Shown here: piece by piece, positions 26,798-34,537 of the stretch
Position numbering within the stretch: the stretch's first letter is position 1
Layout of the letters: each line of letters opens with the position of its first letter
NCBI GenBank assembly: GCA_001430745.1
Contig: KQ481955.1
Location: forward strand, 256,528 to 291,064
Length of the DNA stretch: 34,537 bases
From: Auxenochlorella pyrenoidosa
Lineage: Eukaryota > Chlorophyta > Trebouxiophyceae > Chlorellales > Chlorellaceae
Direction of reading: 5' to 3'
Program-made: the position numbers and the translations under genes
The notes under the pieces: generated by a model
Database searches by the model: none
What the model saw: the letters and a program-made list of their open reading frames with translations, nothing else
What the model was told of the DNA's origin: nothing

Positions 26798-28856
26798 ATG
26801 CCCTCACTCCAACACTCCGTGCAGTTCAAGATCGCCCTCAAGCAGGGGCGGGTGCTGTTCCAGGCTCGGCAACAAGCTGCCGTGGCTGCTGACCTGCTGC
26901 TGACCTGGCGGCGCTGCCACAACGAGCCGCTGACCGGCCAGGTGAGCGCCCCCCGCTGCCTGGCGCTGTCCCCCCATCCCTGCCACGCCATGCGGCTGCC
27001 ACTGGATTGGCGTGCCCCCACCGCCCAGCACCTGGTTCAACAGTCTTTCAGCCAGGCATCTACAGTGGGGGCAACCACAGACCGCCTGAGCATGCTGCGA
27101 TTCATCACGCAGCCCCCGCCTCTTGCTCCACGCTGTGCAGCTGGCCAGCGCGCGGCTCAGCTACCCCCAAGCCGATTACGGCGGCGATGGAGACCTGCTG
27201 GCACAGCTTGCGTGAGTTGCCCTGCTGCCGCGGCCCGGTGCGGGCAGGCTTGGCACGCTGGGCACGCCGTGCACAACTGCTCTGCATCCGGGCTGTGGAC
27301 GGCCGCCTGGCCCCCTCCTGCCTCGCCGCCTCTGGCCACGCATCCTGCTGCCCCGCTGTGCAGGCGCATCCGCACCGCCCAGGCCATTTAGGCGTGGCTC
27401 CAGGCAGCGCTTGGGGAGGGCGGGGGCATCCTGATAGAGCCAAAGATTGAGGACGAGGTGGGGACAGGCGGGGCATGTAGCTCAGTGCTTTCGTGCAACT
27501 ACACTGGACCTTGCATGTGCCGCCTCTGCTCAATCGGCCTGCGTGGCTCTTCAACCAGCACGGAGCAATCCCTGCCTGGTGCGTCACGGACGTGTGGTGG
27601 CGCCTCTCCCTGCTGCAGTGCGACCCGGCCCAGGGAGCCGAGGCGCGCAGCTGGCAGCAGCAGCAGCAGCCCAGCGCGCAGCGCGCGCGGCATGCAGAGG
27701 CGTGCGCCCAGTGTGCGGGACAGGGCCTGCCGGGTGCATCTCACCTGGGTGAACAGGAGGACGGCGAGGGAGCGATGGAGACGGATGAGGAGGAAGAGGA
27801 CAGCGAAGAGGAGATGGTGCAGGAGGGCAGCGAAGGATCCATGGAGGCAGATGGGGAGGAAGAGGAGCAGAGCAGCAGCCAGGAGGACGGCGAGGAGGAG
27901 AGCAGCAGCCAGGAGGACGATGAGGAGGAGAGCAGCAGCCAGGAGGAGGATGGCGACGGGGGAGCAGCAGCCAGGAGGAGGAGGAGCAGGAGGAGGAGGC
28001 AGCGGCAAGGCAGATGGCGCCCCAGCCCTGCCTGGACGTGCGCACCACTCCCACCATCCAGGCAGCACTGGCAGCAGCGCAGGCGCATGCCGGCCGCATC
28101 TGGGGCGCCAGTTCAGTGCAGACGAAGAACGGCGTACGCTGGCAGATTGGGGTAAGGGGCCTGCATTCATCCGTGCCTGGTCGGCGAGGCGGCGGCGACC
28201 TGTTCTGTCGCTCCCAGGCAGGCATGCACAGCAAGGAAAGAGGGAAACAGAGGTGCGGCTTGCTCACAAATAATGTTTAAAATAGCTTTTTGCACACTGC
28301 TCCTCGCTCTGCAGCTCTCACGAAAGGGAGTACACACCACGTGGGGCTGCCGCGAAGCAGGGCGCGCAGCTGTGGCGGCCGGCGTCGCGCTGCTCTGGCA
28401 CCTCACGCGGGCCGGAAGCACTTACAAGTGCGGCAGCAGTGGCAGCAGCAGGGACATTGGCGGCGGCACACACGGCAATGCACAATGGACTACGGTTGCG
28501 TGAGTTTCTTCCCTGTCAACATCATGCCGAGCCTGCCAAGCCCTGTGATATCCTGCCTGCACCTGCTAGCAGGAGCGGTTTCCACAGCGCACCTTCAACG
28601 TTGCTGGCATAGACTACGAGGGGGATGCTGCGCTCGTTGAGCAGCTAAGGTGGGGCTCACCCCAAAGCAAACCCGGATGGCCCGCAGCGCAGTGCTGGCT
28701 CAGCGCACGCCCTGTAAGGGCACTTGCCCACACCTTGTGTTGTCGCTGCGCTGCGGCATGATGCTTTTCAAGCCGCCCCCGCCACCGTGCCCCCCCCCCC
28801 GCTCAGGCGCATCGACACAGCAAACGACATGGCGCGCTCCCTGCACTGCTGCGCCC
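26798..28856 (+). pseudogene. AP2-like gene region with stop and frame lesions (5' part of a long locus)
   Basis: Coding traces run across several exons. MPSLQHSVQFKIALKQ to EPLTGQ is 26798-26941 with donor GTGAGC. Then come DRLSMLRFITQPP and, in another frame, RLLLHAVQLASARLSYPQAD up to 27210. RIRTAQAI-stop-AWLQAALGEGG begins at 27363, and HGAIPAWCVTDVWWRL near 27558 leads into an acidic Glu/Ser/Gln repeat region. NGVRWQIG joins LSRKGVHTTWG across an intron starting 28152, and FNVAGIDYEGDAALVEQL ends at 28648. The NGVRWQIG...HTTWG...FNVAGIDYEGD pattern resembles a divergent AP2 DNA-binding domain and its follow-up, which is a low-confidence reading. Lesions: frame changes at C-run 27113-27117, G-run 27958-27962 and probably G-run 28858-28861, and an in-frame TAG at 27389-27391. 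Either a decaying gene or homopolymer errors; other genes in the window show no such breaks. Confidence 0.55.
27770..28010 (+). repeat. Acidic Ser/Gln/Glu-rich coding repeats
   Basis: Units of the form GAGGAGAGCAGCAGCCAGGAGGAC recur at least four times and code SSSQED(G/D)EEE. The repeated purine-rich text would favour slippage, and the frame change at 27958-27962 sits inside it. Confidence 0.8.
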
Positions 28857-31561
28857 AGGGGCACAGCAGGCAGAGCAGCCGCCGCCACAGGCACAGGCAC
28901 AGCCGCAGCTGCAGGCACACCCGCGGTTGCAGCCGCAGCAGCAGCAGTGCACGGCGGCGGAGCCAAGTGGCAGCCGCAAGCGCAAGCAGCGGGAGCCCGA
29001 GAGGGTGCCCCAGCCCCGCACCGCCTGCTCGCCAGAGGCGTCGGCGGGCGCTGCGGCGGCGGCGGCGGCTGCGGCTGCGGGAGGAGCTGCACGGGTGCTG
29101 GAAGCTGAGGCTGCTGAGCCAGCGGCAGGGCCGGCTTGGCACGCGGCAGCAGCAGCAGCAGCAGCAGGGGACCCGGCAGCAGCGGCAGCGGTGGCGGCTG
29201 CGGCGGCAGGAGCTGCTGGGGAGGAGCATGCACCTGATCCCCAGGCTAACCAGCAGGCAGCGCGGCGCTACCTGCAGGGCCCGCCTCTGCGCTCTGGCGG
29301 GCCACCGCTTCTCGTCATGGCCCTGAGCCAGGGCAGCACGACAGTGCTTTACGTGCCCCGGGTACAGCTGGCAAAGGAGTGGACAGGCAACCGCCGTGCC
29401 TTCACCAAGGGCTTCCTGGCCACCTTGCAGAAGCAGTGGTGTGCCGGAGAGCCGCCCTGCATCATCAAGGTGAGCTGGTGCACGTTCTGCGTGGGCAGCT
29501 TCCGAAGCGACAGAGTGCACCGTCAACAGTGTGCGGGTTTTGCCCCTTGTTCCTCCGAGCAGCCCTGCCTGCTCCCTGCCAACCCACGCAGGCCTCGGGG
29601 GAGGAGGTCCGCCTCATGGCGGGGCAGGGCTTGGTGGCGCCCAAAGCCAGCAAGGCAGCCTGGGTGCTGCTCCCGCTGCTCAACCGCTGCTGGCGGAGCG
29701 ATGAGCGCGTGGCTGCAGAGGCGCGCCGCGTGCTGCTGCAGCTGGAGAGGAGCGGGCCGGGCGGCCTGCCAGCTTTAGACGCAGCTGTGGCCGCTGGGGC
29801 GGCAGCTGGGCAGCAGACCGGTCAAGCTGCGGCGCGCGAGGCGGCGCCGATGCAGCACAACAGGCCGGAGCCTGGCACCCCAGGAGGGCAGAGGCACGGG
29901 CAGCTAGCTGGAGGAGAGCAGCAGGTGCAGCGCCAGCCTGGAGGAGAGCAGCAGGAGCAGCAGGAGCACCTCAGCGGAGAGGTCCGGCTGGAGCAGGACG
30001 ACGAGCAGGACGGCCTGCGCCGCATCCTCCTGGGGCCGCGGCTGTGGCACAACGGACCGCGCACGTTTGTGATGCAGCTGGCCCCTCGCGGCGGCCGCCC
30101 GGCCCTCTACCTGCTGCGGGCGCAGGTGGTCCAGGGGTACAGGCAGAGCGGCACTGCCCCCAACAACCTGACCGCGAGGGTGGAGAGGCAGCACCGCGCC
30201 GGCGAGCCCCCGTGCTCGCTGCTGGCCAGCGGCGAGGAAAAGCGCCTGCTGGCAGCGCAGGGCTTCTCGGAGCTGCTGCACAGCCGCCTCCGTTGGGTGC
30301 TGCTCCCTGCGGTCAACCGAGCGCTGCAGGCCAGCTCGCTGCCGAGCAGCAGCTGGATGCAGGCCCTGGCAGGCCTGGAGGCCAGTGGGATCGAGGGGCT
30401 GAGGCAGCTCTTCCTGGAGGGGCACGAGCAGGTGTGCAGTGCAGGGGCGGCCGCAGTGCCGCTCCTCAAGATGGATGCTCTTGGCCCTGTGTGCTTGCTG
30501 GCGGCTGGCTCTTTACTTCTGGCAGAGGCAGTCAGCGGCCCAGCATCGCTCTGCCTGCCCTTCTGCTTGGATGCCTGCCTCGCTCGGCCCTTGCATACCA
30601 GCTTGCCACTTCTCCCTGCAGGCAGCTGCGGAGGCAGGCGCACCCGGGCAGCGGCCGCAGCAGGAGGAGCAGCAGGCGTGTGCGCAGCGGGAGGCTACCC
30701 CCCGCGCTACTTCCTGGCGCCCAGCCTGCAGCAAGGCAGCCCCCGCACGGTCGTCATGTCGCTGACGTCCAGCAGCGCAGCAGGCGCAGCGGGCACAGCG
30801 GCGCTCTATGTTTTGCGCATGCAGGTGCGGCCAGAGTACATCAACAGCGGCGGCTCCGCTTACGGTCTTATAAAGAAGGTGGACAGGCACCGCCGGCCGG
30901 CAGAGCCGCCCGCGTCTGTGCGCGTGGAGGCTGCCGAGAAGTCGCTGGTCGCTGCCTGCGGCTGCGGGCAGCCCAACTACAATTCCCGCTGGGTGCTGCT
31001 GCCAGCGCTGACGCGGGCGCTGCTGGCCAGGGGCCTGGAAGGGAGCTGGCAGGACGTGCTACACCAGCTGGAGGCTGGGGGCACCAACGGCCTGGAGGAG
31101 GTTGGCTTGGATCGGCAGGCTCCGGTGCGCCCGCTGTGCCCCCCACTCTCTGCCAGGGACCGCCTTGCACATTTAATGTGCATGGCTCTGCTGTACTGCA
31201 TGCTCCCTGAGCTAGATGCTCCCCTTGCCTGCTTGCGTGCCTGCCCTGCATGCTGCATGCTCAAATCCTGCCGCAAACGTCCGGCCCTGCTGCAGGTCCC
31301 GGCTGAACCTGCTGGTGCCGCCGCCACCGCAGCAGCAGCAGCTGAGGTGGCTGCACCGACCACCGCCGCTGCAGCAGCAGCAACACAGCTGGCCGCACCG
31401 ACCGCCGCTGCAGCAGCGGCAGCAACTCGGCTGGCTGCACCGACCGCCGCTGCCGCCTCTGCTGCAGGGCAGGGAGGGCAGGCAGGTGTCGCTCCTGCAG
31501 CAGAGGAGGAGGGGCTGCCTCCGGGCAGGCCTGCCTCGGCACAGCCTACCACGCCGACAGC

Positions 31562-31605
<44 letters not shown>

Positions 31606-32111
31606 GCGAGGGTTCTGGCAGCGTGGGAGCTGCGGCGCCCATGGACGGCGCTGCAGCAAGGCTTGCGCAGCGGGCGGCGGCCATGCGCGAGGCGGTGGAG
31701 CGGCAGGCCCGCGAGGCGTTTGCCAGCGCGGATGAGGGCAGCCCGGCCGCCATGCTGCGCGCGCTGCGCTGCCTGGCCATGGCCGGGCGGGGCGGCCCTG
31801 CACTCAAGGCAAGAGGGATGCTGGGACGCTGATCATCTGCTGCAGCGGACTCTGCACTTTAAATTGCTGAACTCATTGCTGAACTGACTGCACCCAGACA
31901 TAACTACTGTTCGAGCATCGCCCGCGCTGTCCCTGCCACACACCCATTGCCATTCTTTCAGGGCCTGCTGGAGCGCTGGGACGGCCTGCCGCTGGCAACA
32001 CAGCAGTCTGCCTTTGGCACGGCACTGATGGTCACCGAGAGCGGCGAGTGGCAGCAGCTGGGCACGTGGCTGCAGTGGGCGCTGGACAATGCGGGGGTTT
32101 GCGATGTTTGA
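28807..32111 (+). CDS. Large Ala/Gln-rich protein with three copies of an unrecognised ~100-aa domain
   Basis: Probably the 3' part of the same locus, because the exon opening after the acceptor at 28806 has no ATG in its frame before about 29317. Exons supported: 28807-29469, 29592-~30431, ~30622-~31100, ~31294-31808, 31962-32111. The three repeats are near 29263-29700, 30015-30410 and 30690-31090. Each reads like G(P/A)xLxxGxPxxxVMxL, then LYxxRxQ, an exchange-rich loop, and (A/G)EPP(C/A)S. ASGEExRLxAxQG follows, then W(V)LLPxxNRAL and a closing LxxLExxGxxGL. Linkers are rich in Gln, Glu and Ala. A poly-Gln run of about 14 is at 31565-31603. The last intron (31809-31961) is GC-AG (AAG|GCAAGA) and gives GGPALKGLLERWDGLPL. 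The middle intron near 30432-30621 is ambiguous and the frame around the C6 run at 30695-30700 is not settled. Function unknown. Confidence 0.62.
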
Positions 32112-32638
32112 TGACGCAGTAGAGAGCTGCTCCCCAGTCCAGCAGCAGCAGCGGTGGCGGCGGCAGCGGCAGCAGCAGCGCTGCTGTCTCGCTTACGCAC
32201 ACGCAGCAGCAGAATCGACGGCAGCAGCAGAAGCAGCAGCAGCAGCAGCGATAAAAGAAGCAGCAGCAGTGCCACCACCACCAGCACCAACACAACAGCA
32301 GCATCCACGGAGCAACAGCGTTGCTGGCCGATCCCAACACTCAAGCATAGAACGGTCAATCCATGATGTGTGCTTCAGTGCTTTGCAAACCTTCAGTGTG
32401 TTTGTATGACACGGATTGTTCAGATTAAATATTGAGGTCACCCTGGGTGGTGCCGAGCCTCCTTTTCTTGGACGCTCCGCCAGGGGACCGCTCAGCAGCA
32501 TCACAGCATACAGCACCATCCTTCTCCTGCAGGTGCCCAGCCTCTGCGTGTGTCCCGGCGGTGATCGGAGCAAGTTTGGGAGGCTTGAGAGCCCCAAGGC
32601 AGCGCTTGCCAAGAGGTCTGAGCAGGCCCATAGCCGCC
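32112..32638. repeat. CAG/GCA-rich 3' region and intergenic interval
   Basis: From about 32140 to 32310 the sequence is dominated by cagcagcag and ccaccacc units and probably belongs to the 3' UTR of the preceding gene. From about 32400 onward it is ordinary sequence that should contain the promoter and 5' UTR of the transporter gene. Confidence 0.6.
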
Positions 32639-34537
32639 ATGGCGGGGGGAGAACACAAGGAGCGCCCGCTCTGGCTTCGAGTGGCGATCACATACGGGTG
32701 GGCACCGCACAAGAATGCAGAGGGCCCAGTAATTCGAGCCTGAACTGCCGGACGGGTGGTCTCCGCACTCCCGTGACCCTGCGCAGCTCCCCTGTATGCC
32801 GTGGGGCACCAGGAGACACGATCAGGGCTGCAGCCTGCGAGCAGCGGTCTGCCGCTGCCGCCACTGCCAGCACCGCCTGCCTGCAGCCTGCTGGTCGTCA
32901 ACTTCCGCCACGTGCCCCTTGTGAGTCGACCAAGAGTCGACCTGGTGGCGAGTGGGCATGGCCTCTCTATCCATTAGCCTTCTTATTCCCCCCCCTATGC
33001 AGCTATGTGCTCCTGTGGATAGCTCTGAGCGCGGCGGTGATCCTCTACAACAAATGGGTGCTGGCCTTCTCTGGTGAGGCGCCATCGACCGATCGCTGAC
33101 GGCACGCCTGATGATTTTTTCACTTGTTCCTCGTATCACACCAGCGTGCCTGTGATGCCCTCTGAACTCCGGCGCAGGTTTTCCGTACCCCGTGGCGCTG
33201 ACCATGTGGCACATGTTCTTCTGCGCGGCGCTGGCCTGGCTGATCATCCGGCTGGGGTATGTGGAGCCCGTCAGCATGAACCTGGGTGAGCGACGGCAGG
33301 CGGGGGGAGCGGGCTGCGCGGTGCGCAGGCGCCGCGATGCAGACGGGAAGCGCGCCCATGCTTGCCTGGCTGTCTGTCTCGGCAGGGCTCGCCGCGCACA
33401 GTATGGTCAACTGCTCGCTCGCTGGTCAGCGTCTCCACGTCCTGCGCCGCCCCCTGCAGACACCTACCTGCGCACGATTGTGCCCATCGGCGGGCTGTAT
33501 GCTGGCACGCTGTGGCTGGGCAACGCCGCCTACCTGTACCTCTCTGTCTCATTCATCCAGATGCTCAAGGTGGGGTGGCCGCCCGGGCTAGCCTATTGTA
33601 TGGCCCCCTGCACGGCGGCGCCCGGACTTGGGGTCGCTTTCCGCTGACCAATGTGTGGGAACAGCCATCCAGCCTGCCTGCCTGCCTGCCTGCCTGTCAG
33701 CTAGCCAGCATTAGCCCGCTGTGTTCCCTTAGTCCCGTGGGGCATCTCTCGCCGTGGGCTACGACAAGCCGCTGTGCTCACGCCTCGCCATGTGGCTGCC
33801 GCAGGCAACCATGCCCGTCGCGGTGTTCACGGTCGGCTGCCTGTTTGGCACTGAGCACTACACCAGCTGTGAGCTGCGCGGCCTGGTGCTACGCCTGCTG
33901 CGTTGACTTCTGCCCCTGCCTGGCCTGTGGCCCACGCCAGGGTGCATGCAGGGCTGAAACAGAACTGCTGTGGCACTCCGACTTGCGCAGCCGCATGGGA
34001 TTACAATGCTGTTGATTGCATCTGTCCCTTGCCCTGTCTGCCCTGTGTGCGCCTCCTGCAGCCCGGCTGCTCAACATGATCGTCATCACAATAGGAGTGG
34101 CCATTGCTTCGTTTGGAGGTCAGCTGGCGCGCCGCCTCCTGCTGCCTGTGCATGCATGTGGCCCGTTCCAGCCCTGCGGAACTCAGCTTTGGAGTGTCTG
34201 CCCCGTGCCCTCAGGGCCTGTGGATTCTCGCCCTGCTATTTTCTTTGTGGTGGCAGGCACCTGCTTTCGTTGCGCATGGCAGGCATGGCTGCTCACCCCC
34301 AGCCCCCGCGTCTCCACATGCGGCCTCCCTCGAGCCAGCTCGCCGTGCCCCCGCGCTTGCCCTGCTTCCGCCGCCGCTGATACCAACTCTGTGATCGGCT
34401 GGCCTGAGACCCACATGTTGCGCATGCGCCTCCCCCCTCCCCGCAGAGCTCAACTTTGTGCTGATCGGCGTGGTGCTGCAGATGGCCAGCGTGGCCACCG
34501 AGTCCACGCGGCTCACGCTGGTGCAGATCCTGCTGCA
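32639..34537 (+). CDS. Triose-phosphate/nucleotide-sugar transporter family protein (TPT/SLC35-like), 3' truncated
   Basis: Drug/metabolite-transporter superfamily antiporter of the plant KVAG/TPT group, normally in Golgi, ER or plastid membranes. Seven exons seen: 32639-32697, 33003-33073, 33178-33285, 33460-33569, 33805-33868, 34062-34118 and 34447 to the window end; all introns are GT-AG and in phase. The start is in a good context (gccgccATGGCG). No long transit peptide precedes the first helix, which argues for a secretory-pathway location over plastid. Helices seen: YVLLWIALSAAVILYNKWVL, FPYPVALTMWHMFFCAALAW, TIVPIGGLYAGTLWLGNAAY, then YLSVSFIQMLKATMPVAVF, LLNMIVITIGVAIASFGELN and FVLIGVVLQMASVATESTRL. 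The motifs YNKWVL, FPxPxxLTMxH, NAAYLxxSVxFIQMLKAxMP and ATESxRL are diagnostic for the family. Substrate cannot be told from this part. About six of ten expected helices are present. Confidence 0.93.

Noticed and set aside
32089..32409. Gln/Ala-rich frames over the CAG-rich region
   Set aside because: Repeats of CAG are open in all frames; the region follows the stop at 32111 and fits a 3' UTR.

Overview
This window is nuclear DNA from a green alga, most likely a Chlorella-like trebouxiophyte. It is very GC-rich, and almost every gene is split into many short exons. There are CAG/GCAG and poly-Ala/poly-Gln tracts, chlorophyte-type TGTAA poly(A) signals, one chloroplast-type hydroxyacid dehydrogenase of plant affinity, and no bacterial operon structure, tRNA or rRNA. 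The taxonomic placement is inference from style and gene content. Gene models were built by hand by joining splice sites that keep phase; every exon set quoted is phase-consistent unless stated.

Layout. (1) 1-1139, +: 3' end of a TKL-type protein kinase copy whose second junction looks broken. (2) 2125-2430, +: a small two-helix membrane protein. (3) 3674-10948, -: a complete 21-exon receptor-like kinase with signal peptide, a tandemly duplicated ectodomain, one membrane helix, and a complete kinase domain. Its 3' end and the kinase in (1) form a convergent inverted duplication. (4) 11514-14778, -: 10-exon D-2-hydroxyacid dehydrogenase of the Arabidopsis At1g72190 type. (5) 15101-15697, +: Ser-rich single-exon protein with a C-terminal hydrophobic segment. 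(6) 16288-19656, -: homologue of CDIN1 (C15orf41), the partner of codanin-1; the 734-N assembly gap falls inside one of its introns. (7) 20220-21661, -: unknown 382-aa protein. (8) 22050-23610, -: secreted SGNH/GDSL hydrolase. (9) 24090-25563, -: unknown secreted 178-aa protein. (10) 26798-32111, +: a long locus with an AP2-like region interrupted by a stop and apparent homopolymer frameshifts, followed by three copies of an unrecognised domain. (11) 32639-34537, +: 5' part of a TPT/nucleotide-sugar-type transporter, cut by the window end.

The two most interesting signals are these. First, GC-AG introns appear unusually often: by hand count about 9 of roughly 54 modelled introns, in five different genes, each supported by matching phase and several by protein homology or internal repeat alignment. 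Second, the receptor-like kinase has an ectodomain made of two ~200-residue repeats that share intron positions, and its kinase end has been copied into a neighbouring inverted repeat. No functional pathway links the genes in the window; they look like ordinary neighbouring eukaryotic genes.
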